Under the pieces are notes generated by a model. It did not search any database. It saw only the letters and a list, made by a program, of their open reading frames with translations, and was not told the origin of the DNA. DNA of 37,313 bases from Bdellovibrionales bacterium GWB1_55_8 (GTDB lineage Bacteria > Bdellovibrionota > UBA1018): positions 29,226-66,538 of the forward strand of contig MEPR01000057.1 in assembly GCA_001769835.1 (NCBI GenBank). Reading direction: 5' to 3'. Of the stretch, positions 21,201-36,200 are shown one piece after another (the first letter of the stretch is position 1; each line of letters begins with the position of its first letter). Made by a program: the position numbers and the translations under genes.

Positions 21201-24200
21201 GATCCTGCTGCACCAGGCCTATGGATGCCAGGTAATCGTCCACTTCGTGATCCGGCAATCCGGCGATCGCCTTTTCGATCGGGCGGATGAGTTCGGCGGT
21301 CCGCTCGAGAGGGGTCCCGGTCGGGGTCTCGATCCGAACAAAGAAAATTTCGATTCCCTCAGGTGGGAACATGACCACCTTCATGCCTTTGCTCGCGAGA
21401 ACCAGTGACCCCGCAAAAAGCGCGATGGCTCCAATCGCGATAGCGTAGCGGAACCTCAGGACGTGCTTAAGTGCCCGAGCGTACATCGGGACCATCTTGT
21501 TCTCCCAGAACGCGGTCGTTGCGGCGAGTGCGCGCTTCAATGGACCTGGTCTGGAAGCGCCCGGCGCGGCTTTGAGCGTTGGCTTCATGAAATGCGCAAA
21601 ATGCTGGGGCAGAATCAGAAAGGCTTCGAATAAGCTGATCATCAATGCGGCGATCACGCCCAGTGGGATTTCCTTGATGAATTTGCCGAAAATTCCCGAC
21701 ATGAAGAGCATCGGGAGAAAGGCGAAAACAGTGGTCAAAACGGACGCCGTTACCGCAGGCCAGATCTGCTGCGCACCTTTTATCGCAGCTTCTTCCGGAG
21801 AGTGCCCTTCTTCCATCAGGCGAACGGAATTGTCCGTCACGACGATCGCGTCGTCGACAAGCATGCCGGTCACGATGATCAGGCCGATGAGCGAAATGAG
21901 ATTCAGGCTGGAATTCGTCCAGTTGAAGATGATCATGGCTCCCAGGAACGAGAAGGGAATTCCTACGGAAACAATGGCTGCTGTGCGGAAAGGAAGCAGC
22001 AGTCCGAGAATGGTCAGCACGAGGACCAGGCCGATGACGAGATTGCCGGTCAAAATGGAAATACGGCGCCTGATGAACATGGACATATCCATCAGAAAGC
22101 CGGTCTGGATGCGCGCATCACCCTGACTTTGGAGTTCCTGAACACGTTTGCGGACAGCGTCAACCAGCTCGATCGCATCCGCTTTTTCCTTTTTCAGCAC
22201 TGTGAGAGTGAGGGAGGGTAAGCCATTTGTGCGTGTAAGAACCGTGGGTTCCTCGAGCGCTTCAAAAACTTTTGCGACGTCCCGGATCCGAATGGCTGCT
22301 CCGAAATCGTTGGCGCGGATGACGGTTTTTTCAACGTCCTCCACGCTCTCGAACTCGCCGAGAGTTCGGACTATTTTCTCGAACTGGGAGGCGGAACCTG
22401 GCTTCACCGTTCCGGCAGGGATGGAGACGTTCTGGCGACCCAGTGCGCTCACCACCTCATCGAGTGAAAGGCGATACAGCGCAAGCTTTTTCGGATCAGT
22501 CTCGACCCAGATTTCCCGATCTCGAAGGGCGCGGGGCACCACTCGTGCGACTCCCGGAACAAGTTCCAACTCGCGTTCATAACTCTTGGCGATATTCCTG
22601 AGTTCGACATCGCTGACCTTGCCTGCCAATGAAAGCTCAATGATCGGGCTCTGTTTGCTTTCCAGGGAGGTCACGATCGGGTCCTCGGCTCCGGTCGGCA
22701 ACTCGAAACGGTCCACTACGTCCTGAACGTCGCTCTTGCCTTTGGCTTCAGAGGTCTGGTCAGGATCGAGCTGGATGACGATCACACTCCGGTTTTCGAC
22801 CGAAGTGGAAGTGAGTTTCTTGATACCGTCCACTTCCTGGAGGTCCTGTTCAAGAGGGTTTGTGATGAGTTTCTCGACTTCCGAGGGGGAGGCCGACGGG
22901 AAAAGGGTCGTGATAGTGATGATGTCGAAAGTGACGTTCGGGAAGATCTCGCGGCGGATCGTGATCGCCGAATAGATACCCACGAGGATCACGAAAAAGG
23001 TGAACAGGTTACCCAGGAGCCGTTGTTTGGCAAAAAAAGCAATCAGGCGGTTCATGAGCGCCCCTCGGATGTAAGTTCAATTTCGGGTTGTTTGCGGACT
23101 TCCTCGAGATAATCCTTCACCTTATTCGTGAGCCGTCTTAGCCGCCAGGCGATGGTACGGCGCTCGACTTCTGAAATGGCGAGGTTCACTTCGGCCAGGG
23201 TTGCGTCATCGGCGGCTTGAATGACCTGAAGGATTCCCGCCCGTCCGATTTTGAAGCGCTCCTCTTCGAGCGTCGCGCGACGGCGTTGTGCCTGATGTGC
23301 CTCCCTGCGTGCTTCGTAAGATTTCTCCGCGCGGTGCAGATCCATGCAGCCGGCGATCCAGCCGGTGCGGAGGCTGTCGCGTGCCTGCGACGCCTGGGAC
23401 TCCGCTTGAATCCTGGAGGTGACGGACGTCAAGGCAGCCGCCCTCTCTGCATACGAATCAAAGGGAAGGACGAACTGCAGTCCGAGCGTCCAGGCAGGGT
23501 TCTCCAGCTGAAATGTTTCCGAAAAGGTGGGATTGAAGGAAGCGTCCACACCGTTGGCGGAAAGACTCGCGATGAATTTCAGATCCGGTTTGGCTGCGCT
23601 GATGGAGCGTTCGGAATTCAGTGCTGCCGCTTCAGCGGCAAGCCCCGCCTGCCGGGTTGCCGCATTCTCCGTTGGCGGCGCGTTCAGTTTGTCAGGACTT
23701 CCGCAAAGCCTGACCAGTTCAGACATCGGCATGTCAAGACCTACGGGGATTTCCGCGGGATCAGCCGACATCCATGCACTGGGTAGCTTCAGTGACACCA
23801 CGAGGTCGCGCCAGCGGTCCCCAAGATCCTGCGAGGCTTGCGCGAGTTGAATCTGTGAATTCAAGTGGGCGCTTTTGACCTGTAGAAGATCCGGTTCTTC
23901 AGCCGTTCCCCGGCGGAGTTTCAGTCGTGTGATCTCGAGTAGTCGGGATCGATAGGTGACTGACGCCCGGGCCGCTTCCAGCTGGGCTTGCGCAAGCCAG
24001 GCTCCATAATAAAGCTGAGTCAGCCCAAGAACAAACTCCTCGACCGCGTCCTGAATGCTCATCTCGTTGGCTTCGGAAGACAGCATTCCCGCCTTGCGTC
24101 CGGCTCGAGTGGCTTGTCCGAAAGCGTCTTTCCAGAGGTTTTGCGAAAGCGAGAATGTTCCTCTTGTCTCGAAATTGGAAAGAGCTGGAAAGGACGGGAA

Positions 24201-27200
24201 ATCCAGATTGCTCTTGTTATGTGAGAGTTGAAACTCAAGGCCTGTTCCGCTGGAAAAGTAAGACGCAAGCTCAAGCGAGGCGGCGTTCGTGTCCTGCCTG
24301 CTGGGGCTCACGAACGATTGGCTTTCGCGCCGATCGCGGATGGCGTTGACGTTCGCGGAAAGCCGGGTGTCAAACGGTGACTGAGCCTGAAGCAGCGGGA
24401 CATCTTTCGAAAGGGACCGAGCCTGAATGGACTTGAACGCGTCAGAAGAATCGATTGCCCGCGCGACAATCAGCTCAAGCGACAGTCTTTTCTCCGGCAG
24501 CCTCTTGAGGAGTTCCTGCATATCGCGCGGCAGCGCCGCATTTGCTTCCGAGGAGGTGAGCCCGCATGAGACGAGCACAACGAGAGAACAGAGGAAGGGG
24601 AGTCCGTGCGAAATTTTTGCGCCAGCCATACATCGGTTATCTCAGGGATGAACCGACCGGTGGAGAAGAAAACGAACGTTGATGCGCTGCGCGATCAGAA
24701 TTTCACGGGGCTGCGGATTCCGGTTTTTTCGCGGGAAGTCCGGCACCGATCCAATCGGTGTAACCGCCCATGTTGGCGGCGCGAAAGCCCTTCGCGGCAA
24801 GTCGCTCCGCAGCGAGACCCGATCGCCTGCCGGAGCGGCAATAAACGATGATGGTCTTGTCTTTCGGGAGCGATTGCGCCCATTTTTCCCATTCAGGGTG
24901 ATTCGCCTCTATTTTGGACGTAAAGGGCATCCACTGCGCGCCTGCCGCCATTCCTTCCGCTATTTCGCTGGATTCCCGTACGTCGACCAGGACCGCGAAA
25001 TCGTTGCGAATCATTCCGAAGGCTTCTTTCGGATCAATTTTAAATGCCTCCGTTTTTTGCGTGCACGCGATCGCAAATGCCGCAAATACGAGCCCGGTCA
25101 GTAAGTGCTTCATCGCGATTTCCTTTTTATATCCATTAAAAGTTCATTTGCTTCAGCGAGTTTCGGGTCGAGTTCGACGGCGCGTCGCAAGGCGGCTCCC
25201 CCTTGTTCCGGGCGTCCATGCCTGATCAGGAGCCGTCCAAGATGGAATTGAATCAGGGCACTCAGGGGAAACTTCTCCGCGGCTTCCGTGAGCGCCGTAA
25301 TGGCTTTTGCCAGTGACATCACTCGCTCATACAGAAACGCAAGTTCAAGATGGGCGTCTTCCCGGGTCGCATCCGCCTGAATCGCGGCCCTGATATAACG
25401 AACCGCTTCATCAAACGGGATTTTGGGCTTATTCGTCATCTTGATGGCCGCGAGGCCCAGGTAGGCGTCCACGTTTTTGGCGTCAACGTGAAGTATCTCT
25501 GAATACAGGCGTTCTCCGAGTAACATGTCGCCATCATTCCTCGCTCGTACCGCGAGGAGAAGTTTCCGCTGAATTTCCTGAGTCCGGTGCGCGCGCTCAA
25601 GTACCGCTGAAATCCGTTCGCGAAGGTCCTGGGCGGAAAAGGGCTTGATGAGATACTGGTCCACGTCGGCTTCGATGGCAGAGGCAAGTTTCATCCGGTC
25701 TATGGAGCTCTGGGACGTCACCATGACGAAAGGGACATCGGCTGTTTCCGGTGTTGCACGAATCTGGCGAAGCAACTCGATCCCTTCAAGTTTCGGCATT
25801 TCCCAGTCACTCACGACAACCGCGATACTGGCCGCATTCTCTTTCAAAATGCGGAATCCTTCTTCGCCGTCCGCAGCTTCGAGCACGGGTGAGTAGCCCA
25901 TGTTCACCATGATTTCCAGAATCGTGCTCCGCACATCCCCGTCGTCGTCCACGACGAGCGCGGCGGTCTTCTGTTCAGTGGATTGCTTGGAAAGGACATC
26001 AAGAATTTTTTCGCGGAGAACGTTGGCTCGGAATGGCTTGATGATATACGCGTCCACCTGCGATGAGGCGGCCTGTTCGATCTTGAGTTTTTCCTGACTG
26101 ATCGGACTCGTGATCATGATGAACGGGATGTCCCTGGTCTCGGCTTCTGACTTGATATTGCGCAGGAGTTCGATGCCGTTTACTCCCGGCATGTCCCAAT
26201 CGGATATGATGAAGTCAAACTTCTCCTTTTTCATGATTGAAAGAGCGTCGTGTCCGTCAACGGCGACCGCGACACGCGCGTACCCGAAAGAGGTCAGGTA
26301 TTCAGCGACCGTCGCGCGAACGATCGCGTCGTCATCGACAACAAGAAATCTGAGCTCCGATGCGGACTTTTTTTTCATGGAGGTCATCGCTTGTCTCCCG
26401 GAAACATGAGAATGAATTTAGTCCCTTTCCCGGCCTGAGTTTCCACCAGGATCTTTCCTCCGTGTTTTTCCAGAAGCTGCCTGGAAATCGAGAGCCCCAG
26501 TCCGCTGCCGTGATCGCCCTTGGTGGTGTACGCGAAATCGAAGATTCTGGGCAGCACTTCGGGTGCGATGCCAGTTCCCGTATCCGCAACCCAGGCGTGC
26601 ACGGAGTCTCCGTTGGGGCCGCAGCCGATTTCCAGCCGACCCCCGGAAGGCATGGCATGCATGGCATTGATGACCAGATTCATGACAACCTGCTCGAGCT
26701 CGCCGGCATTGCCGAGGACAAGGGTTTCTGTCGAGGTTGCATCGACCACGTCGATCGATCTTTTCTTCAGCTCATGATTCACGAGCAGGAGCGTGTCCTT
26801 CAGGATCGTCGACAGCTGCACCGGCTTCGGGGCCGCACTGTCGGTTCGTGAGAAGGACTGGAGGTTTCTGACGATCAGTGATGCGCGATCCGCCGCTGAG
26901 ATAATCAGGTTGAGCCGCTCGCGCACCTTGCCGGGATCGGAGTCCGCGAGCGCCAGGTCGGCTTTTCCCATGATCGCCTGCAGCAGGTTTCCGAATTCGT
27001 GTCCGATTCCGCGCGCGACCTGCCCGACAGCCGCCATCCTCTCCGATCGCACCAGCTGCTCCTGTGCCGCCTTGAGCTGCTCCATTGCGTACTCCAGCGA
27101 GCGCATGCGGTTCCAGGCCGCGAGCATCTGACGCGCTTTCTGAACGATTTCGGCCTGGGTGAAGGGTTTGTTCAGGTAGTCCCACTGGTCTTTGAAAGCG

Positions 27201-30200
27201 GGTCCAAAGAGCTGATCGATGTCGTTCACGCTTCGATCATGGTAGGCGGTGACAACGGTACAGTGCATTTGTGCGTCGGTCTTCCAGATTTCCTGGATCG
27301 CCTGCAGTCCATCGAGTGCACCAGGCATTTTAACATCAAAGAAGCCGCCTGCGATTCTTCGACCGGCCGCGAGCTCCTGCTTGAACACAGCAAGAGCCTG
27401 TTCTCCACTGGATGCCGTGAGGATTTCAAATTCCGGACTGCCTGCTGACGCCGAAGGCGCTTGTGCAACTCTAGAAGATTTTTTTGGGGCATTCGCAGGG
27501 GAGGGGACCAGAAAGTCCGCGTAGGCTTGCACGATACTCGGTTCATCGTCCACGACGAGAATGCGGTTGCTGGTCGCTCTAGACATGGCCCGCCTCCCGT
27601 TCTGCCGGCTCTGCGACCGGGAACTCGATCAGAAACACAGTGCGGGTGCCGGGTTCGCTCGACTCAAGAATGATATCGCCCTCGTATGCGCGGAGGAAGC
27701 GGCGGCAGATCGACAGGCCGAGACCGGTTCCCTCCTGAAGGCTCTTTGTCGTGAAAGAGGGTTCAAAAATTCTTTCCGCGTTTTCGGCCGTAATACCGGG
27801 ACCATTGTCGCAGAAGCGGATCTGGAGCCGGCGTTCCAAGGAATCGCCGATTACGGATGTTTCCATCCAGATTCGTGCGGGATCTCCCACCGGTTTTCCG
27901 CCAGCGCGCGCTTCCTGGATGGCTTGCATGGAGTTGCGGATCAGGTTACTGAGGACCTGAATCAATTCATCGTGCTCAGCGGAGATCAGCGGATTTCCCG
28001 CGGCAAGGTTCAGCTCAGTGGCGATGGAATGCTTTGTCACTATGTCCTGCATCGTGGCGAGTGACTCACGGAGCAAGGCGTGAGCTTCAAGTTGTTTTCT
28101 GTTCCCTGATACCCGTGTGAGCTGGCGCATGCCATTGACGATCCTGCTGATGCGGCCTGATTCATTCAGCACAAAATCGAGATCGCCTTGCAGCCCGTTC
28201 AATCTGTTCGTTGAATCAGCGGCGATTGCCTGGATATTTTCAAGATCCTCCTCGAGGAGCGTTTTTCCCGGGTGAGCGGAACTGGGAGCGTTGAGGGATT
28301 GGAGAAGACCCGCCTGCCCATTTTCGCGGTATTCGCGTGCCCAGGCCGTCGCGATCTCCTGCAGAAGTTGAAGATCCTGTTTACCGCTTTCAAGATTTTG
28401 AAGTTTGAGCTTTTCGGCGCGGGTTGTGATGTTTGTAAGCGGATTCAGGACTTCATGTGCGGCGCGTCCCGCGATTTCCCCGACACTCGCCAGGCGCGTC
28501 GTGCGAACAAGGGCTTCCTGCGCCTCTTTTATCGCCACATTCTGCATTTCAAGCGCTTCCGTGCGTTCTGCCACTTTTTTCTCAAGATCACGACTGTATT
28601 CCTCGAGCTTCTCATGTGAGGTCTTGAGATCGCGGGTCATCAGGTTGAAAGAATTGGCGAGGACCGCGAGTTCATCTCGGGTCGACACGGCTACCGAATG
28701 ATCGAACTGACCTTGCGCGATTCGACGAGTCGCTTCGACAAGGCGCTCGATGGGCACCGTGAGTGAGTGCGAAAAGAAAAGTGCCACCAGGAAAACCGCT
28801 GTCACGACCAGCGCCGCATACAGAACGGACTTGTGCATGAGCAGGCGAGCGGCCGTGAAGGCCTCATCCGATGCCGTTTTCGATGCGACCACCAGGCCGC
28901 CAATGCCGACGTTGAAGAATGAGCCGAGGAAGGTCACGTTTCCTTCCTGAAAGCGCCGCATTTCCGAGCGGACTTTGGAATTGAGCGCCGCTTGGATCAG
29001 TGGATCTGCGCGAAGATGCTTTGCATTAGTGATGGAAACGGGGTCGGAGTGCGCGAGGGCATACCCTTCACTGTCGGTCAGGTAGGTTTGTGCGATGCCG
29101 TTTCTTGAAAATATCTCAAGGAGTGCCGATAGCGGAAGATCAGCATAAAGAACGGTCCCGTTTTCCGCCGTGCCCGAGAAGGGTATCGCCAGCGTCATCA
29201 AGGGCGGGGAGTCGGCTTCCGGAAGTGTGGAGTTGCGGACCCATGCTCCTTGTTTGAAAATTTCAGGGAACGGCAGCGGAACACGCTCGCGCAAACGCTT
29301 CAGGTAATCGGGGTCTTTTACATAAGCCGAGTACGGTTCCATGAATTTGGGCCAGCTGGCCAAAAGTTCAACGGCAGGTTTCAAGGACTTGTTGGCATTG
29401 CGCGAATCCAGTGCCAGCAGGCCAAGACTGACAAAACCGCTTTTTTCCAAAGCAAGTACGTCAATGGATTGTCTGCTGATTTTAGCGGCGTCTCCCGACG
29501 AGAGAGCGGCAAGGATATGCAGTTTGTCGAAAGCGCGCTTGAGCTGCGTTTCCACGTCACTTCCGAGGCTTCTGACGCCGTTTTGATTCAGTTCATAGAT
29601 CAGAAGGGTCTTGTCCTCGTAAAACACGCGGGAGGCGAGTGCAAGGTAAAGCCCGACCGCGCTCATGAGCAGGACGCTCAGCACCGCCAGGATCTTAGTC
29701 CGAATTGATATTCGCCAGGGGATCGCCATAATAGTGAGTAGAGGATCTCGTCTGACCAGTATGGCACAACCCGTGAGCGCGGCAACCGCTGACTCTGACG
29801 GGAACTTTCGCAAACTCTGGCTCCCGGCGTTCGTCTGCAGCGTACTCCTGGTGCTCGAGCTGATCGGTCTGTTCCACGGCCTGGAGGGCGAGGTGGGGAG
29901 GACGGCTGCGCCCATTGGCCCGCCGCTCGCTATCGTACGCGCAAGCAGGAATGATGTCCGTCAAAAGTCCGCGGGCACGCTCGTGTGGGCGGGTTCGCCC
30001 GAGGGTCATGTCTTCTATGCCCAGGATTCGGTGGTGACTCTCGCCGATTCCGAGGTCGTGGTCGTCTTCAACGATCAATCCGAGGTGGTGATCGAAGCCG
30101 AGAGCATGGTTGTCTTTGAGGATGCTCCGGTACCAGTCGGTTTTTCCGGAGCCGAGCAGGAAAGCAAACCTGTCATTCGCGCCAGGGTCGTCCGCGGTTC

Positions 30201-33200
30201 ATTGTTGCGACGAAAATCCGGGACCGCGCCGCTTGAAATCCGAATGGGAGAAATTCCTGCAGCCGGAATCCCGGATACCGCGCCGATCGTGTTCCGAGGT
30301 GCGCATGCCGATGCCGTCTATCGTGTGGTGCGCAGGGCTCATGGCGTGGAGGTGATTGTTCAGAGCGGCGCTATCACTGTGCAGGCGGGTTCCGCCTGGC
30401 CTCAACTTCTTGGCGCCGGCAAATCCGGTGTGCTCGATGATGGAGGCAATGGCGAGCTGCGCATTTCAGATGACGGCGGGCCAGGAAAGCGTTTACCCCC
30501 GCCCCGGTTGAAAAAACCATCCATCGAAATAGTGCCTCAGGCTCGGATCGGTTCAGCTTTCATGAGCCGCCTGGCGGCATTTTTTGTCCGAGCGGCGCAC
30601 GCCACTGAAGGAGGTACGCAAGTCACGGTTCATTTTGCCTGGGAGGCGATGGCCGACGCCGGCTCTTATCGCATACAGCTTTCAAAGGATTCCGCGTTTC
30701 GAGAGCTTGCGCTCGAGCAGAATAGCTCGGAGCCCGCATATGATTTCCGAACGAGGGCTCCCAGCCGAACTGAGATCTATTATTTCCGGGTGGCGGCGAT
30801 TGATCACGCGGGCAGGGTCGGTGAATTCAGTGGTGCCGAGCGCATAGAAATTCATCCCGTATCTTTCGACGAGATCGTTCAGGAATCCGCGCTTGCGCCT
30901 GCAGTGCCGCCGATGGTGTCGCGCCCGGTTCCTGAGGTGCCGAAAGTTCCGACTCCGAAGGCGCCTGGTTCCGCGCCCGTGGTGGTGGCCTCGCCCGAGT
31001 CTCCTCCGATGCCATGGAGTTGGGCCAGCCGGGTTTCTGTTCATTCCGTCTGGCAGACGCGCGAATTGTCCAGCGACACGCTTCCCGTTCGCGGCAGCGG
31101 ATCCGGATGGATTCCTCTTCGTTTTCAGATTGAAGCGAGTGCGACGCGCCTTGCGCGCGAGAGTTGGACTGCCGGCCTGTCGTTTCTGCCTTCGGTCGCG
31201 AAGCCGAGCACCCCTTTGGTGCTGGGTACACCGGCATTGCCGATCTGGCAGGCCTGGGCCGTTGCGGGAATTCCTTCCGGATTCGGCTGGATCTCGGCTG
31301 GGCCGTACTTTACGACCTCTTCCTTCCTGAGTTGGGAGGATCTTGAGCTTCTGGCGGCTTCAAAATTTTCGGGAGGACTCAGGTTTGAACTTCGGCCGGA
31401 AAAATTTTCGTGGCGCGTGTGGCTTTCAGGTCTCGCGATCGGTCGAAAAGGGATTGAAAGCGGTGTGAGTTTCAGCCGCAGTCTTCCAGTCAGCGGACTT
31501 GAATCCTGTTTTATTGAAGCCGGGATATCGGCGCGGGCTCTGTCGGGTGACCGGTACTTCGGGGGAGAGCTGGGAGTGGGCTATGAATTCTGAATGGGTT
31601 CGCGGTTTGCGATGGCTCACCGCAGTTTCATCTTTGGTGCTCGCAATAAACGGAAATGCTGCTGAATGGGTCGAGGATTTTTCCACCCTGGAATCCGCGG
31701 ATCTCGCGAATTCCACGGGCTACTGGAATCTCACGGCCGGCTTGCTGCAAGCCCCGGCGTTCGCGGGGGGGGATCCGAATCGCCCAATTCCTCTCGGTGA
31801 CGGTTCAGATGGTGTGGTCGATACCAGTGGCGGTTACAGCTTCGACACGGATCTCCATCCGGTTTATCAATTCGAATCCCTGCGAATCACCGGCGGTGCT
31901 GTGACAGTTGTTGGCTCCAACCCTCTGGTCATCCGGTCGTTAGGTGAGGTGACGATCACGCCAGCAGTTTCTCTGGATGGTGGAAATGGCGGTGCCGGTT
32001 CCACGGTGGCGACGGCTGGGGGAGTGGGCGGACAGGCTACGGCTTCCTTGGCGTCAGGGGGTACCGGCGCCAATGCGATTGCCGGGCTCCTGGATGGGGA
32101 GGGTGGGAAGGAACATTCGGGCGCTGATGCAGCGGGTGCAACTGGCGGGACGGGTGACGTTGCCGTGAATGCGGGCAACGGGAGCCGCGGACTGCCCCAC
32201 GGAGGCATCGACGATTTTGATTTGATCGGCTTTATCGCGACGAGCGGCGGCGGCGGCGGCGGCGCTTACCGCGCCAGTGCTCTTGATTATGCGAGCGGCG
32301 GCGGCGGCGGCGCGGGCGGTGGCGCGATCAGAGTCTCCGCCGCGGGCACCATCACGCTGGGTGCGGTTTCCGCGCGAGGAGGGGACGGCGGAAATGGCGG
32401 CGGCGCTGACCCCACCTGCGGTGGTAGCGGTGCCGGTGGAAGCGGTGGGGCCATTTGGCTGCAAAGCCTTTCAGCGATCGTCACTGCAGGAGATCCGGAT
32501 GCCAGCGGAGGAAGTGGCGGCACTTGCGCGACAGCTGCGGCGGCAGGATTGCCCGGGTTCAGACGGGCGGATATTCCGAGTACTCCTCCCGCGTGGGCCG
32601 ACGGAAGTTACGACTCAGATATGACCGCGCCGAATCAAACGTACCTATTCCAAAGTCGGAGTATTGATCTTGGAACGCTGAACGCCGGTTTTGAGGGTGC
32701 GGCGGTGCTTGATTCCGACGTTTCTGGAGGTGGCAGTATTTTGATTGAATGCGCGGGTTCGAAAGATGGCACCGAATTCAGTGCGTTCACGTCTGATCTC
32801 GCCAGTCTGAGTGGGAAAAAATATCGTTTTATGAAATGGAGAGTCACGCTGACAAGCTCGTCCATTGCTGCTGCCTCACCTAAATTGACGCGTATGAGCA
32901 TTCCTTATCGTGAGCTTGGTTACGATGAAGTCGATTTTTCATTGGGTATGTCATGCGGCACTGTGCGGCGGAGTGGGACAGCGTCTCAGGGCTCGGATGG
33001 TGCCGCGGCCCTGTTGGTCTGGGTTGTTTTAGGTGCTTTGTTTCGGATTCTCGTGAGAAGCCGCTCTGGACAGCGCGGCTTCTTTGTTTCATAGTCCCGC
33101 CCATGATTTCTCCATTCGGGCTTCCGCCCTTTGATCCGAGCAAGATGGATCCTAAAGTCCTGATGAAGCTTTCGCAGCTCGTTTCGCAGCTGCCGCCCTC

Positions 33201-36200
33201 ACAGGTGACCCGGCTTCAATCGCTGATGCATAACATGATGGCGGGTTTCGACGTCACGAAGGATCTCGCTGAATTCGAAAAGGAGCTTCCGCCCGGGTTT
33301 CGTGAGAACCTTCTTTCGATTCTTTCAGAGCAGGCTCAAGCGGAGCAGGAACAGCTTCATACGCAAAGGCCCATTCAGCCACTTGCTGCACAGCAAGGCG
33401 AATTTTTGTCTGATGAGCTGGATGTTCGTGAAGCGCGCATGACGATTCTGCGGGCCGTTGCCGAAGGCCAGCTGTCTCCTGATGAGGCGGAGAAGCTGCT
33501 CTTCCCGTCCTGACGGATCTGATCGATTTCGTCGACCGACGATCTTTCGCGGTACGAAGCTTGAATCTTTTGCTTTCATAATGATCCCCGACTGGAAAGT
33601 TGAGATGGACGTTCGTGTTCCGTTGGATCGCGTGAAAAACGAATTGATCGGAAAGCTTCACGATTCCGGGTTCGCATTGATTGTCAGTACCACCATTTCC
33701 CCAGACGAAGTTTCGGCGCTCTCTGATGAGCGCCCAGTGGGCCGGTCGATCGTCGTGCGCGCAGGGTACCCGCGCGAGGAATCCAGTCACTATTTTACCG
33801 TTCGTTTGCCGGCCTCACTTGTTCGCTGCACGATCGTGCTGCAGGAAAAGGGCGCTCAGAGGGTGCATGTGGAGCTGCGCCGTTCAGGCCGTCACTTGGA
33901 TTTGCACGATCCGGTTCTTCGAGGCCACGTTCGGGTGGCCGACGAGCATCTGCAGCGCATTGCCTCCGAGTTCAGGACGCTGAGCCTCGAAGCGGAATCG
34001 ATTCCGCATTCGGCTTAGAGGCATCTTCAATGCTATACTTGGCTGGTGCGACCCATACTGACTTCACCGCGTATTCTGATATCCGTGCTTTCGCTGTGTC
34101 TGGTCTTTTGTACATCCTGCAGCAGTGTTCAAATATCCGAGTCCGAGGAAGCGGATGCCGAACCGCAGCTAGCCGATCTTTCTTATCGCGCGCGGATTCT
34201 TCATCCAGACAGCCCTGAAATCGAATCTGTCCGGGCTCTTTTCGCGAAAGAGGGAGTGCCGGATCGAACTTACTTGAACAAATGTGACTTCGACTATCGT
34301 GTTGAGACCATGCTTGCGCGTTCAGTCGAGGAGTTGCTCACCACGCTTCCGGAGCATGTCCGTTCCAATCCGGAAAAATATCATTGGTGTTTTTACTCCA
34401 AGATGCTCGACCTCGAAGAGAAGCTCACAGAAATGAGCTCACAGGGGCCCGCGGCGCAACGGAAGTACCTCCTGAATCAATATCGGTTTTTCATATATCT
34501 GGCCCGCGTGTTTGAAGTGGATCTCGATGAACCGCGATATCTCGATTTTGCTCGAATGAATTACAAGCGCTGGATATCTTCATTGAAAGACGAGTAAAGA
34601 CGAGTAGTGACGGGCCGGGTAAGATTTTGCGCGTGGTTTTCACCTGTCTAAACTTTAGTCACCGAGTTTCGCCTTCGTTTACTCGGAGTCGCGAAGAATC
34701 AGCTACTTAGGCAGTGGTGTCGGTACGGCACCATGATTGCAAAACCTCCTTCCCGAGAGAGTTTTTTCCACGGAGGAGCGTATGAAAAATTTTATTCTGA
34801 GTTCGATCGTTCTGGCCGCGTTCGCGTTTTCCCCAAGTGCGCTCGCGAAAGACAAAAAAGTGCGCCTCGACGTAAGAGGGGTCGCGACTGAGAAGATGGG
34901 ATTTATCCCGATCGTTTTGAATGGCACCCCCAGGGCGCTTTCGATTTCCAGAACCAAGGCCATCAAGGCGGCAAGTGAAGACGCGAAAGCCCAATGCGAT
35001 GAACTCGGCGGGAAATTGCGCCATAACTTTGCTTCGAAGAATCCCGGCGTGACATGGATTCAGCTGGGCAAGGAATTCGAAAGCACGGTTGAGTATTCCA
35101 TCGATTGCATTGTCAAAGTGGAGCCTGAAAAGGACCCCTCAGTTTCAACGGTTCAGCTGAAGCCCGGCGAAGTGAGTATCGGCGGCAAGATATACGTCGA
35201 GAAAGTCACCACGTCGGCAGCGCAGTAATTCATTCTTCGAAAATCTTGGAATCATAAGCGATGGGCTGATTTTGTGAGCCCGACGTGGCGATGCGTTCGG
35301 TCTTTTTCTCGAGTTTGTGTTTCTTGAGGAAGAAGAACGGCTCCTTTTCCACCAAGGCGATGGTTTTGGAGTGCTTCACGAGTTTGTCAAAGCAGACCAC
35401 TAACCGATGATAGAAAATCCCGTTGAGCGCGTTTTCCTTTTTTTCAAGGATCATGTTGCACTGTTTTTCCTTGATCTTCTGGCTCATTGACACGTACTCG
35501 GCGCGCATTTCGAGAATCCTGGCGGCCAGCTGCGAGGGTGAGTCGTAAAACGAGGGTTCGAAGGAGCGGACGATCAGGGCCAGGATGGCGTCGGTCTTCT
35601 TGTAGAGTTCGATCAGATCCTGCATTTCGTGTTCTTCGAACCACACTTTGCGCTGGACCTTTTCGCGCGTGATTTCAGACATGGATTCGACGTGATCTCC
35701 GATTCGCTCCAGGTCACTGGTCGCGGTCAGAAGGTATTGGATAATGATGGACTGACGGCGGGACAGGTCGCGTTCCGCGATCGTCAGCAGGTACGCTCCG
35801 ATCGCGTCCTTCAGTGCGTCCAGAGCCTCCTCGCTCTTGGAGACGTACTGAAATTTCTTCTGATCGACATCAAGGAAGCCGCGCATCGCCATCTGGAACA
35901 TTTCCCTCGCGATCGATGACATGCGCTTGAGTTCCATGAGCGAGGCCATGATCGCCTTCTCGGGTGTGTCGAGCAGACGGTCCTCAAGGTAGCTGTTTTC
36001 TCTTTCCTTCAGTTTCGAGGGTGAGATCCAGACAATGAATTTCGCGAATTGCGGACCAAGCGCGATGAAGATCAGTCCGTTCACGAACTGTACGAGTGTA
36101 TGCGTGTTTGCGATCTGCCGAGGAAGATCCGTCGAGATGGCCGGAATCACCTGTGCATAAAACCTGTACATCAAAAGCGCGAGTATCATCCCGATCACGT